Shown here in pieces: positions 1 through 8,554 of a stretch of 39,900 nucleotides of DNA. The first letter of the stretch is position 1, and the number at the start of each line of letters is the position of its first letter. A program made the translations under genes and the position numbers. The notes below the pieces were generated by a model that searched no databases, was not told the DNA's origin, and saw only the letters and a program-made list of their open reading frames with translations. Source of the stretch: JANPPS01 sp043758105 (GTDB taxonomy: Bacteria; Pseudomonadota; Alphaproteobacteria; Acetobacterales; Acetobacteraceae); contig JAYVOF010000029.1 of NCBI GenBank assembly GCA_043758105.1, positions 1 to 39,900 of the forward strand, written 5' to 3'.

Positions 1-460
1 CCATCACGGCGATCGCCACCACCACGACAAGCAGGCGCTGCATGGTCAAGCTCGCGCCGAAGATGTGCACCACCTGGCTATCGAACGGCGACACTATCCG
101 CCGATAGGACGATCCGAACACCAGCAGGGCGAAGTTCTCGAAAATTAGCAGCAGGCCAAATGACGAGATGAAGCCGTTGATCGGCGGCGCGCCCGCCAGC
201 GGGCGGAAGATCAAACGCTCCACGCCCACGCCGAGCACCGCCAGCACGACGATGCTGCCAATCAGCGCCACGCCGTAGTTCTGGTGGAAACTCGCCGTGA
301 GCAGGAAGGCCACGTAGCCACCAAGCATCGCCTTTGCGCCCAGGGCAAAATCCGGCACGTTCATCACGCCGTAGATCATCGCGACGCCCATTGCGATCAG
401 CGCGTAGATGCTGCCGACCATGATGCCGTTCGCGATCTGCTGGATGAGAAACGGGAAAAT
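1..460 (-). CDS. Branched-chain amino acid-type ABC transporter permease (LivH-like), partial
   Basis: Inner-membrane permease of a LivHMGF-type (HAAT family) importer. The 3' part lies beyond the left edge. The visible N-terminal part carries the family pattern IQQIANGIMVGSIYALIAMG followed by GVMNVPDFALGAKAMLGGYV and further hydrophobic helices. The gene follows its binding protein by about 36 bp on the same strand, so the two are probably co-transcribed. Start problem: the first ATG is at 421, but family-like sequence (FPFLIQQIANG) continues upstream to a TAG. Between that TAG and 421 there is no ATG, GTG or TTG. An ATT codon at 460 lies 9 bases after an AGGGA and would give the usual family N-terminus. 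The true start is therefore either ATT 460 or ATG 421. The substrate is unknown; the neighbouring monooxygenases suggest an organic compound rather than an amino acid. Confidence 0.85.
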   Translation of the reverse strand, partial: MFPFLIQQIANGIMVGSIYALIAMGVAMIYGVMNVPDFALGAKAMLGGYVAFLLTASFHQNYGVALIGSIVVLAVLGVGVERLIFRPLAGAPPINGFISSFGLLLIFENFALLVFGSSYRRIVSPFDSQVVHIFGASLTMQRLLVVVVAIAVM

Positions 461-496
461 AGGAAATGATCCCTACAGACCTGTTTGGGCCGAAGG

Positions 497-1660
497 CTAG
501 TTTTCGCCAGTGAACACGGACACGTTCCCATTCCCGACGATGCCGACATACATCGGGAAATCGAGGTCGCCCTTGTCGTCGAGATTGGCCATGTTGAACA
601 TGTTCTTGGTCTTCGCCAGCGCCTCGGGCATCGCGGCGCGGATCGTGGTGGCATTCTCGGCGGTGCCCGCGAGTTCGACTGCTTTGACGAGCCAGAAAAC
701 TGCGTCGTAGCCCTCGCCGGAGATCGCCTGCGGCGGCGCCTTGAACTCGGCCTGGTATGCCTTCTTGAACGCGTCCACCTCGGGCGCATCGCTGCCCCAG
801 GTGCCGACCTCGAAGATCGTGCCGTTGACCTGTTCCGCCGGAAGTAGCCGCGCCAGCTCGTCACCCGAGCACGCGGCCGACTGCAGGAAAATGCCCTTGA
901 AACCGAGTTCACGCGCCTGCTTGATCACGATCGACGAGGGCTGGCAGACTGTGGTCAGGATGATTGCGTCCGGCGCGTTCGGCAGCAGCGTCGAAAGCTG
1001 GGGATAGAAGTCCGTGTCGTTGGCGTTGTAGCTGGCGCTGCCGACGACCGCGGCGCCGCCCCTCTTCTTCCAGGAGGCGGCGAAGTTGTCCGCCCAAGTC
1101 TTTCCCAGTTCGGTGTTGACCACCATCATCGCGGCCTTGTTGACCGATTGCCCCGTCTTCTTAAAGTAGGCGTTCAACAAATCGACCCACGGCCCCATCG
1201 TGCGGTCGGTATTGTTGATGAAACGCACGACCAGCTTGTTGCCCATCTTGGTGAAGCGCGGCGTCTGCGACGTCGCCATCAAGATGAAGCCTTCCTGCTG
1301 GTTGAACCCCATCATCGGAAAGGCCGCCAGGCTCGACGGCGTCATGATGACGCGGACCTTGCGCTGCGACGCCAGTTCCTTGCCGCAGTTCACCGCCTTG
1401 TCCGGCTTGAATTCGTCGTCGCAGAAGGCCGGGGAGAGCGTGAAGCTCTTGCCGCCAACCTTGACCCCGCCAGCTTTGTTGACATCGGCCACGGCCATCT
1501 TGATGCCGTTCTGGAACGCCTGGCCATAATCCGCGCCACCGCCGGATAGCGGTGCCACCACTCCGAACTCGAATGTCTCGGCACGCGCATCGGCACTTAT
1601 GCCGGTCGCTGCGGCGAACACCGTGCATACCGCAGCTACAAGCCTTTTCGGCCGATTCAT
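497..1660 (-). CDS. ABC transporter substrate-binding protein (LivK-like)
   Basis: Periplasmic type-1 binding protein of 387 residues that delivers substrate to a branched-chain-amino-acid-type ABC permease. The N-terminus is a signal peptide: MNRPKR, a hydrophobic stretch, and a cleavage-like ADARA/E near residue 28. The mature protein opens with FEFGVVAPLSGGGADYGQ and GIKMAVADVNKAGG, the standard start of this fold. ATG 1660 is chosen because AGGGG lies 7 bases upstream; the in-frame TTG at 1681 has no such site. The downstream gene is the matching permease and the upstream genes are two flavin monooxygenases on the same strand. Proteins of this class bind many ligands besides amino acids (aromatic acids, amides, urea), so the ligand cannot be named from sequence alone. 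Confidence 0.9.
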   Translation of the reverse strand: MNRPKRLVAAVCTVFAAATGISADARAETFEFGVVAPLSGGGADYGQAFQNGIKMAVADVNKAGGVKVGGKSFTLSPAFCDDEFKPDKAVNCGKELASQRKVRVIMTPSSLAAFPMMGFNQQEGFILMATSQTPRFTKMGNKLVVRFINNTDRTMGPWVDLLNAYFKKTGQSVNKAAMMVVNTELGKTWADNFAASWKKRGGAAVVGSASYNANDTDFYPQLSTLLPNAPDAIILTTVCQPSSIVIKQARELGFKGIFLQSAACSGDELARLLPAEQVNGTIFEVGTWGSDAPEVDAFKKAYQAEFKAPPQAISGEGYDAVFWLVKAVELAGTAENATTIRAAMPEALAKTKNMFNMANLDDKGDLDFPMYVGIVGNGNVSVFTGEN

Positions 1661-1911
1661 GGCGTTTCCCCTGCCTTTCAACGAGTAAGCGACCGTGTCG
1701 TCATCCTGTCAATCGCTGGGCTCCGCTCTGGTAATCGGTGAGCCAGACGCCGGCTTGACGCTACGGTCAACCCTGTAGCCACCGGAAAAAACGCGGGCAT
1801 TGCCACGCTGGCCCGGCTGGACGGAATCCCGTTCCCGGCGGGCGAACCCATGGCTCTGCGCAACAGCGGCCCGGGCAGCCTCGGCCCAGTATGGGTCGGC
1901 TGCCCAGTTGG

Positions 1912-3720
1912 TTAGCAGCCGGCGGTCCGAACTGGATCCAACAGTCCGAGTTCGACCGCCTTGATCTGCAGCGCCAGCCATTTCGACTTGATCCGGCACT
2001 GCGGCAGACTGCCCGCCATGAACCACAGTCCGCGTTGCGGCGTCCGCGTATACATGTTGCGCAACTCACCATCCGCGCCGATGCCCCATACCGGGCCTAC
2101 CCGGTCGGCGATGTCCGGTCCCAGCGTGCGGCGGACGAGTTCGTCCTGCGGGAAGTAGCCCGTTGCCAGCACGATCAGATCGGCCGGAACCGTTTCGCCG
2201 TCGGTCAGAAGGGCGCCCTCCGCGACAAACCGCTCGATCCGCTCGTATTGCAGCAGCCCGAGTTCGCCCTGGATCATCAGCGCGGAGCTGCCGGCATCGA
2301 GGTTGTAGCCGCCGCCGCGACGGAAATACTTCATCTGGTGGCCCGTCCCGTCCTCGCCGAAATCGTGCTTGAAGCCGATCGACTTCAGTCCTGCGATCAA
2401 GGCGTCATCGAGCTTGGCCATCCGCTTCGTGACCGCCCTGTATGCAATAAGGACCAGCGCGGGCGGCGGCGAGCTGACGATCAGATCGCTATCGGCCAGC
2501 GCCCCACCCTCGTCGAACACCACCTCGTTCAGCCGCGCGCTCGGGTCGATGGACACGACCGTGGTGGAGCCCCGTTGGATCAGCGTCGTGTTCACGCCAT
2601 TACTGTGCAGATCGAGCGCGATATCGTTGGCACTGCTGCCGGTGCCGACGATCAACGCGTTCTTTCCGGTCCAGGCAGTGCCGGTATCGAATTCTTCCGC
2701 GTGCACGACCTGCCCGGCAAAATCGCTCAGGCCGGGCAACTCTGGGACCTTCGGCACGGAGCTGACACCGTTGGCGAACACCAGATGCCGCGGCCGCAGA
2801 ACACGCTCGCTGCCATCGGCCCGCCTGACCCGGGCCGCCCAGCACTGTTCCACCGCGTCCCATGTGCCGCCGACGAACTCGGTGCCGGTCCAGCAATTGA
2901 TCTCCATGGTGCCGGCATAGAACTCGAACCAGTTCGCCAGCATGTCCTTGGGGATGTAGGTCGGCCAGGTCGGCGGAAATTCGAGGTAGGGCAGGTGGTT
3001 GATGTGCGAGGAGTTGTGCAGCGCGAGCGAATGGTATCGCCGCCGCCAGCTATCGCCGATGCGGGGCAAGCGTTCGACCACGAGCGTGTCCACGCCGAGC
3101 TGATTGAGCCGGGCGGCGATGGCCAGCCCGGACTGGGCTCCGCCGACCACCAGCACGGCGGGCTCCCGATCTTCGTAGGCCACGGCCTTGCGGCGCATAT
3201 CGGCCCAGTTGTCGCCGCCGAAATTGCGCGAATAGGCCGCTCCGCTCGGGCGCCGGGCGCCGATCCGCTCCTCGTGGCCGCTGATCTCATCGAGGACGGT
3301 GGAGACCAACCATGCCCGCATCTCGCCGTCGCCGCCCGGTATGGCGGAAAGCCGCAGCAGGCCGGAGCCTCGGCCGATGGCCGTCTCGAACTTGAAGATC
3401 GCCTCGATGCTGTCGATCCCGACCCGGGTCACCCGGCGCGGGGCACGACGATCCTGCGGCACGCGGAAGTGCCGGGCATCGGTGCGCCCTTGCGCGGCGG
3501 CAAGGGCCGTGCCGATCGCGCCACTCCCTTGCGCCGATGAAAGGTGCCAGGTGAAGGCCAGCACGTCGCGCCAATAACATTCGTCGTGGAACAATGCCCC
3601 GATCTGCGACGCGTCACGGGCTCGCAGCGCTGCCTCGAAGCTGAATAGCCAGGCTTCAGACTCTCGTCTGGCCTGTGCCGCGGCCTGGGTTTCGTGGACG
3701 GAAAATGGGACGTCATCCAT
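1912..3720 (-). CDS. Flavin-containing monooxygenase with N-terminal NTF2/SnoaL-like domain (copy 1)
   Basis: Predicted class B flavoprotein monooxygenase of 602 residues. Residues about 15-145 look like an NTF2/SnoaL-type domain (ALFHDECYWRDVLAFTW). The rest is a two-dinucleotide-fold oxidoreductase: an FAD site VLVVGGAQSGLAIAARL near 190, the FMO signature FAGQVVHAEEF near 335 (pattern FxGxxxHxxxF), an NADPH site LIVGTGSSANDIAL near 360, and LIVLATGYFPQ near the end. ATG 3720 is preferred over the GTG at 3744 because GAGGAG lies 9 bases before it. It is followed on the same strand by the binding-protein gene (251 bp gap) and preceded by a close paralogue (123 bp gap). The probable role is NADPH/O2-dependent oxidation of a substrate brought in by the adjacent importer. 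The importer link is inference; the substrate is unknown. Confidence 0.9.
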   Translation of the reverse strand: MDDVPFSVHETQAAAQARRESEAWLFSFEAALRARDASQIGALFHDECYWRDVLAFTWHLSSAQGSGAIGTALAAAQGRTDARHFRVPQDRRAPRRVTRVGIDSIEAIFKFETAIGRGSGLLRLSAIPGGDGEMRAWLVSTVLDEISGHEERIGARRPSGAAYSRNFGGDNWADMRRKAVAYEDREPAVLVVGGAQSGLAIAARLNQLGVDTLVVERLPRIGDSWRRRYHSLALHNSSHINHLPYLEFPPTWPTYIPKDMLANWFEFYAGTMEINCWTGTEFVGGTWDAVEQCWAARVRRADGSERVLRPRHLVFANGVSSVPKVPELPGLSDFAGQVVHAEEFDTGTAWTGKNALIVGTGSSANDIALDLHSNGVNTTLIQRGSTTVVSIDPSARLNEVVFDEGGALADSDLIVSSPPPALVLIAYRAVTKRMAKLDDALIAGLKSIGFKHDFGEDGTGHQMKYFRRGGGYNLDAGSSALMIQGELGLLQYERIERFVAEGALLTDGETVPADLIVLATGYFPQDELVRRTLGPDIADRVGPVWGIGADGELRNMYTRTPQRGLWFMAGSLPQCRIKSKWLALQIKAVELGLLDPVRTAGC

Positions 3721-3843
3721 GGTCACTCGCTCCTCGGTCGCCACCTGAACGAGAGGCTACCACCAATCCCCGGACCGGTCAGGCGGCGCAAAGCAGGGCC
3801 GCTATGCCGGGCCGCCATTTGGGGAGCGGCCGGTTCAGGATCA

Positions 3844-5631
3844 TCATAGCGGCCCCAGGATGCCGAGTTCGCTCGCCTTGATCTGTAGCGCCAGATATTT
3901 CGAATTGATGCGGCATTGTGGAAGGCCGCCGGCGATGAACCAGAGACCGGGCTGGGGCGTGCGCTTGAACATGTTGCTAAGCTCGCCGTCGTCGTCGATC
4001 CCCCAGACTGGGCCGATGCGGTCCGCGATCGCCTGGCCGAGGGCGCGGCGGACCAGTTCCTTCTGCGGGTAATATCCGGTCGCCAGCACGATAAGGTCCG
4101 CCGGCACCGTCGTGCCATCGGTCAGGCGCGCCCCTTCGGCGACGAAGCGCTCGATCCGATCGTATTGAAGCAGGCCCAGCTCGCCTTTGATCATCAGCGC
4201 GGAACTGCCGGCATCGAGATTATAACCGCCACCGCGGCGAAAATACTTCATCTGGTGCCCGGTCTCGTCCTCGCCGACATCGTGCTTGAAGCCGATGCGC
4301 TTCAGCCCGGCGATCATCTCGTGATCGAGGTCGAGCATGCGTTTCGTGACGGCCCGGTAACCCGCGATGATCAATGCGGGCGGCGCGGACGCGACGATCA
4401 GGTCGCTATCTTCGAGCGGGCCACCCTCGTCCCAGACAGACTCGTTGAGGCGGGCGCTGGGATCGATGGATACAACGGTCGTGGAGCCCCGCTGGATCAG
4501 CGTTGTCTCCGCGCCGTTGCTGTGCAGGTCGAGCGCGATGTCGTTGGCGCTGCTGCCCGTGCCGAGCACGAGGGCCTTTTTGCCCGTCCAGGCAAACCCG
4601 GTGTCGAACTCTTCGGCATGCATGACGGCGCCGGTGAACGCATCGAGTCCTGGAAGATCGGGAACCATCGGGTAGGAACTGACCCCGTTGGCAAACACCA
4701 GGTGGCGCGGGCGCATGATCCGCTGGCTGCCATCCTCGAGCCGAAGCGTCGCCGCCCAGCGACCGCTCGCTTCGTCCCAGGCGCCAGCAATAAACTCGGT
4801 GCCGGTCCAGCAATTGATTTCCATCGCATCGGCGTAGAACTCGAACCAGTTCGCGAGCATGTCCTTCGGAATGTAGAGCGGCCAGGTCGGCGGGAACTCC
4901 ATGTAGGGCAGATGGTTGATGTGGGTTGAATTGTGCAGTGCCAGCGAGTGGTAGCGCCGTCGCCAGCTATCGCCGATGCGCAACCATCGCTCGACGACGA
5001 GGGTGTCGATCCCGAGTTGATTGAGGCGTGCTGCAATGGACAGCCCCGCCTGGGCGCCACCGACCACCAAAACCGCAGGCTCGCGATCCACGAAGGCCAC
5101 GGCCTTTCGGCGCATGTCGGCCCAGTTGTCGCCGCCGAAATTGCGCGAGTAGGCTGCGCCGCTCGGCCGGTTGGCTCCCAGCTTTTCCTCGTGGCCGCGC
5201 AACGACTGTAATGTGGTGGACACGAGCCAGGCCCGCATGAGACCCGCATGATCAGGCGCCAAACGCACCAAGCCGGTGCAAGCTCCATCGACCGTCTCAA
5301 ACGCGAAGATCGCCTCAATGCTGGCAATTCCGAGCCGCGTCACCTCACGCGGCGCTCTATGGCCGGATGGGACGATGAAGCTGTGCGCACGCGTGCGCTC
5401 CTGCGCCGATTTTAGCTTAGCCGCTACAAGGTCACGACCCGCAGCAGAGGTGAACTGCCAAGTAAAGGCAAGAACATCGCGCCAATGACAGTCCTCATGA
5501 AAGCAGGCGCCGACACGCTCAGCATCGGGAAAAGCCAAGGCGTCTTCGAAGCCGGCTAGCCATTGCTCCACGTAAAGGCGGCAATGTCCTGCGTTTTGGG
5601 TTTCCAGAATCTCTGACGCAAGATCGTTCAT
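3844..5631 (-). CDS. Flavin-containing monooxygenase with N-terminal NTF2/SnoaL-like domain (copy 2)
   Basis: Close paralogue of the next gene downstream, 595 residues. It has the same architecture: an NTF2-like region (ACFHEDCHWRDVLAFTW), the FAD fingerprint VLVVGGAQAGLSIAARL near 190, the FMO signature FTGAVMHAEEF, the second nucleotide site LVLGTGSSANDIAL and LIVLATGYYPQ. Long stretches such as YSRNFGGDNWADMRRKAV are identical in the two copies, while the NTF2-like part is more divergent. The start is set at ATG 5631: the frame stays open further upstream, but conserved-looking sequence begins here and a GGTGGGA lies about 10 bases before it. As first gene of the block it may carry the promoter; a perfect 6-bp inverted repeat sits about 100 bp upstream. 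The two enzymes may act on different substrates or successive steps; this is not decidable here. Confidence 0.88.
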   Translation of the reverse strand: MNDLASEILETQNAGHCRLYVEQWLAGFEDALAFPDAERVGACFHEDCHWRDVLAFTWQFTSAAGRDLVAAKLKSAQERTRAHSFIVPSGHRAPREVTRLGIASIEAIFAFETVDGACTGLVRLAPDHAGLMRAWLVSTTLQSLRGHEEKLGANRPSGAAYSRNFGGDNWADMRRKAVAFVDREPAVLVVGGAQAGLSIAARLNQLGIDTLVVERWLRIGDSWRRRYHSLALHNSTHINHLPYMEFPPTWPLYIPKDMLANWFEFYADAMEINCWTGTEFIAGAWDEASGRWAATLRLEDGSQRIMRPRHLVFANGVSSYPMVPDLPGLDAFTGAVMHAEEFDTGFAWTGKKALVLGTGSSANDIALDLHSNGAETTLIQRGSTTVVSIDPSARLNESVWDEGGPLEDSDLIVASAPPALIIAGYRAVTKRMLDLDHEMIAGLKRIGFKHDVGEDETGHQMKYFRRGGGYNLDAGSSALMIKGELGLLQYDRIERFVAEGARLTDGTTVPADLIVLATGYYPQKELVRRALGQAIADRIGPVWGIDDDGELSNMFKRTPQPGLWFIAGGLPQCRINSKYLALQIKASELGILGPL

Positions 5632-5726
5632 AAAAAATTTTCCCACCCTCGGTCTATTCGCAAATACTTGAGGCGCCGACCGGCAATTAGTATTGGTTGC
5701 AGAGACAGTGCGAGGGTTGACCGGCG

Positions 5727-5741
5727 GTGTCAATCTGACAC
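5727..5741. promoter_or_regulatory. Operator-like inverted repeat upstream of the monooxygenase block
   Basis: GTGTCA-ATC-TGACAC, a perfect 6-bp inverted repeat with a 3-base centre. It lies about 95 bp upstream of the start of the first monooxygenase gene, in a gene-poor region. Size and symmetry fit a dimeric regulator site, but no regulator gene is visible in the window and no second copy with the same spacing was seen. Confidence 0.35.
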
Positions 5742-5900
5742 GAAGGGCTGGTCCACGTTCATATACCGCCCCGTAATTCGTGCGGCCGAGCGTCTCCGCC
5801 GCGCGGTTAATCCGGCGATGAAGACCATTGACTGGACCGTGAGCGACCGTGTTGCACGGAGCTGGCTGGAGGTCGTGAAGGCGCTACTTCCTGTTGTGCC

Positions 5901-6220
5901 TCACACGATGCGGATTGAGGTCGGGCGTCCAAATTCCAGCATCCGGTTAAGTATGTGGACGGCGACGGCGATCTCGGCATTCTGGCGGGCGTCGGTCTGG
6001 GAATGTAAACCGTTGCCAATGACCTGCTTGAACCGGCCGATAGTAGTGCGGCTGCCCGCCGGGTGTGGTCCGGCCTTGGGCGCGCCATCCCGCAATCGCC
6101 TCCTCACTGAACCACACCGTCAAGCTGCCGCGCTGGCGCAGGCTCGCGTCATACGCCGCCCAGTCCGTCACCCGCCGCTTGCTTAGGGATGTGATGGCGG
6201 CTGACAGCTTTGGCTTTGAA
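5901..6220 (-). pseudogene. IS5-family transposase remnant, internally deleted and frameshifted
   Basis: Two pieces of one transposase lie in different frames on the minus strand. The N-terminal piece (about 6220-6046) reads RRVTDWAAYDASLRQRG, SLTVWFSEEAIAGWRA and TTPGGQPHY, the conserved start of IS5-group transposases. The C-terminal piece (about 6041-5901) reads GRFKQVIGNGLHSQTD and HILNRMLEFGRPTSIRIV followed by a stop, the conserved C-terminal end. The roughly 200-residue catalytic core carrying the DDE triad between them is missing, so the element is dead. I could not find convincing terminal inverted repeats or a target duplication. The remnant fills most of the 628-bp gap between the monooxygenase genes and eutC; the remainder of that gap (5742-5900) shows nothing I recognise. 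Confidence 0.75.
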
Positions 6221-6259
6221 CGGCACCGTTGGTCGACCCGAAGATAAAGGAACGCCATC

Positions 6260-7027
6260 CTACTCCATGATGAGCCGGACGGTATGGGACCCGGGTCCGT
6301 GCAACAACGTCGCGCGTGTTGTTTCCGGAAGGAAGGGACGGTCGTCCTTGAGGGCCGTGCCGGTGAGCTTGCGGGTGCGGGCGGCGGTCATGAGCCAGAC
6401 GAGTATATCCGCGGCGGCGGCGTAGGATAAACCGCCCGCGTGGATGTTGGAGATGCAATTACGCTCCGAGTCGCGGCGGCCGATGCGGGGTCCATAGGTG
6501 AGATAGACGCCTAGGCTGTCGGCGGCACTCAGGCCTGGGCGCTCGCCGATCAGGACCGCCACCATTTGCGCGCCGAGCCGCTCCGCGATGTCATCCCCGA
6601 GCGCCACCCGGGCCTGAATTGCCACCACCGGCGGCGCCACCGACCAGCCGGTCAGACGGGCCATGCACGCCTCCAGCAGCTTCACCGCATGATGTTGCAC
6701 GGCAACGGGCGAAAGTCCGTCGGCCAGGACGAACACGGCGTCCCATTCGCCCCGGGTCAGCGCCGTATCAGTCGTTAGCACGCGGCCCAGATCGGGGCGG
6801 CGGAGGTAGGTCGCGCGGTCCGGCGCGGCACTGCGGACCGCCAGAAACGGGCCGAGTGCGGCGACATCGAGCGGCGTGTGCACCGCGTCGCGGGCCCGCG
6901 CGTGCGCAAGCTGGAACTCCAGCACATCCTTCAACGGCAGCGCGTCCCCCGCCCGGCCGAGCCCGATGCGCGCGCGGGTCGTGGCGCGGAGTGCCAGCCA
7001 GGGGTCAACCATCGGGGGATCAACCAT
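6260..7027 (-). CDS. eutC: Ethanolamine ammonia-lyase small subunit
   Basis: Light chain (255 residues) of the adenosylcobalamin-dependent ethanolamine ammonia-lyase, which splits ethanolamine into acetaldehyde and ammonia. Recognised by the C-terminal block VAVLIGERPGLSAADSLGVYLTYGP and by RNCISNIHAGGLSYAAA, both characteristic of EutC. It starts within the end of eutB: the ATG at 7027 overlaps the eutB stop by 8 bases, so translation is probably coupled. A second in-frame ATG at 7012 is a possible alternative start. No microcompartment shell, eutA reactivase or aldehyde dehydrogenase gene is present nearby, which is the usual situation for the simple eutBC loci of proteobacteria that use ethanolamine mainly as a nitrogen source. 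Confidence 0.95.
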   Translation of the reverse strand: MVDPPMVDPWLALRATTRARIGLGRAGDALPLKDVLEFQLAHARARDAVHTPLDVAALGPFLAVRSAAPDRATYLRRPDLGRVLTTDTALTRGEWDAVFVLADGLSPVAVQHHAVKLLEACMARLTGWSVAPPVVAIQARVALGDDIAERLGAQMVAVLIGERPGLSAADSLGVYLTYGPRIGRRDSERNCISNIHAGGLSYAAAADILVWLMTAARTRKLTGTALKDDRPFLPETTRATLLHGPGSHTVRLIME

Positions 7028-8402
7028 CGAGCGTCAGCATCGCGCCGGACCGGGGCTGGATCTGCCGGATCCGCCCGGCGCGGTCCTTCATATCCATCTG
7101 CTCCAGCCACGCCTCGAACTCCGGCGCCGCCTGAACCTGCAGCTGCGAACGCAAATACAGCATGTCGTGGAACGAGGCGCTTTGATAGTTCAGCATGACA
7201 TCGTCGGCACCCGGCACGGCGATGAGGAAGGTGACGCCGGCCACCGTCAGCAGCGTCATCAAGACATCCATGTCATCCTGATCCGCCTCGGCATGATTGG
7301 TATAGCACACGTCGCAGCCCATCGGCAGGCCCAGCAGCTTACCGCAGAAATGGTCTTCCAATCCGGCGCGAATGATCTGCTTGCCGTCGAACAGATACTC
7401 CGGGCCGATGAAGCCCACGACGGTGTTGACCAATAACGGCGAGAACGCGCGACAGACGGCGTAGGCCCGCGCCTCCACCGTCTGCTGGTCGATCCCGTGA
7501 TGCGCGCCGGATGAGAGCGCCGCACCCTGGCCGGTTTCGAAATACATGACGTTCTGGCCCACCGTGCCACGGCGCAATGATAGCGCGGCCTCCTGCGCCT
7601 CTCGCAACATCGCCAAGTTCACCCCGAACCCGGCATTCGCCGCCTCCGTCCCCGCCACGGATTGAAACACCAGATCCACCGGCGCCCCCCGGCGCATGAT
7701 CTCCAGCGCGTTCGTCACATGGGTCAGCACGCAATGCTGCGTGGGGATATCATGGCGGACCCGCAATCCCTCCAGCATCTCCAGGATCGCGACGCAGTTC
7801 GGCACGCTGTCGGTCGCCGGATTCACGCCGATCACCGCGTCCCCCACGCCATACAGCAGCCCATCGATGGTGGAGGCGGCGATCCCGCGCAGATCGTCCG
7901 TCGGATGGTTCGGCTGCAGCCTTGTGCCGAGCCGCCCTGGCAGTCCCTGTGTATTGCGGAACGCGGTCGTGACCCGGCACCGGCGCGCGACGGCGATCAG
8001 ATCCTGGTTGCGCATCAGCTTGCTGACCGCGGCGGCCATCTCCGGCGTGATGGCGGGTGCGAGGGTGGCCAGGGTGGCGGGGGTGGCGGCATACGACAGC
8101 AACCAGTCGCGGAACCCACCCACGGTCAAATGCGACAGGGTGGCGAACCCGGCCGTGTCGTGCGTGTCGACGATGAGCCGCGTCACCTCGTCCGTCTCAT
8201 ACGGCACGAGCGGTTCGTCCAGAAACACCCGGAGCGGCAGGTCGGCCAATACCGAGCGTGCCGCCACCCGCTGCGCGTCAGACTCCGCCGCGAGCCCCGC
8301 CAGCTCATCGCCGGACCGGCGGGGCGAGGCGCAGGCGAGCAATTGCTTCAATCCGGCGAAGCGGTGCCGTTCACCGTGGAACGCGCTGAAATAATCGGGC
8401 AT
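7020..8402 (-). CDS. eutB: Ethanolamine ammonia-lyase large subunit
   Basis: Heavy chain (460 residues) of ethanolamine ammonia-lyase, carrying the TIM-barrel active site that binds ethanolamine and adenosylcobalamin. Family blocks seen: GLLYGVGDAVIGVNPATDS in the middle, MYFETGQGAALSSGAHHGID, and LLGLPMGCDVCYTNHAEADQ near the cobalamin-binding C-terminal part. The length is normal for EutB. ATG 8402 gives MPDYFSAFHG, as expected for the family; no good ribosome-binding site is visible before it. eutC follows with an 8-base overlap. The gene is divergent from a formate/nitrite-type channel, with about 150 bp between the two starts that must hold both promoters. Confidence 0.96.
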   Translation of the reverse strand: MPDYFSAFHGERHRFAGLKQLLACASPRRSGDELAGLAAESDAQRVAARSVLADLPLRVFLDEPLVPYETDEVTRLIVDTHDTAGFATLSHLTVGGFRDWLLSYAATPATLATLAPAITPEMAAAVSKLMRNQDLIAVARRCRVTTAFRNTQGLPGRLGTRLQPNHPTDDLRGIAASTIDGLLYGVGDAVIGVNPATDSVPNCVAILEMLEGLRVRHDIPTQHCVLTHVTNALEIMRRGAPVDLVFQSVAGTEAANAGFGVNLAMLREAQEAALSLRRGTVGQNVMYFETGQGAALSSGAHHGIDQQTVEARAYAVCRAFSPLLVNTVVGFIGPEYLFDGKQIIRAGLEDHFCGKLLGLPMGCDVCYTNHAEADQDDMDVLMTLLTVAGVTFLIAVPGADDVMLNYQSASFHDMLYLRSQLQVQAAPEFEAWLEQMDMKDRAGRIRQIQPRSGAMLTLDG

Positions 8403-8554
8403 GGCGGCACGGTATGGGGCAGTCTGCCTCGATCAAAGGCAAATTCCGTCCAGCGGGCTATTTTATTCGGTTTGCTTTGGTTGCCTTCGTGATGACGGCC
8501 CCATACACAGTGAATGTCAATTTTGAAACGCCCTCCACCTCAAAGGGACTGTCC

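Noticed and set aside
1661..1911. Possible small gene or remnant between the first monooxygenase and the binding-protein gene
   Set aside because: Short frames exist in several phases but none has a start, ribosome-binding site and recognisable protein sequence; it is probably a leader/promoter region.
1891..3540. Long plus-strand frame opposite the first monooxygenase
   Set aside because: A GC-skewed shadow frame with no family motifs; the opposite strand carries clear flavin-binding motifs over the same region.
7662..8492. Plus-strand frame of 276 codons opposite eutB
   Set aside because: Composition is Arg/Gly/His-rich and has no similarity I recognise; eutB is unmistakable on the other strand.
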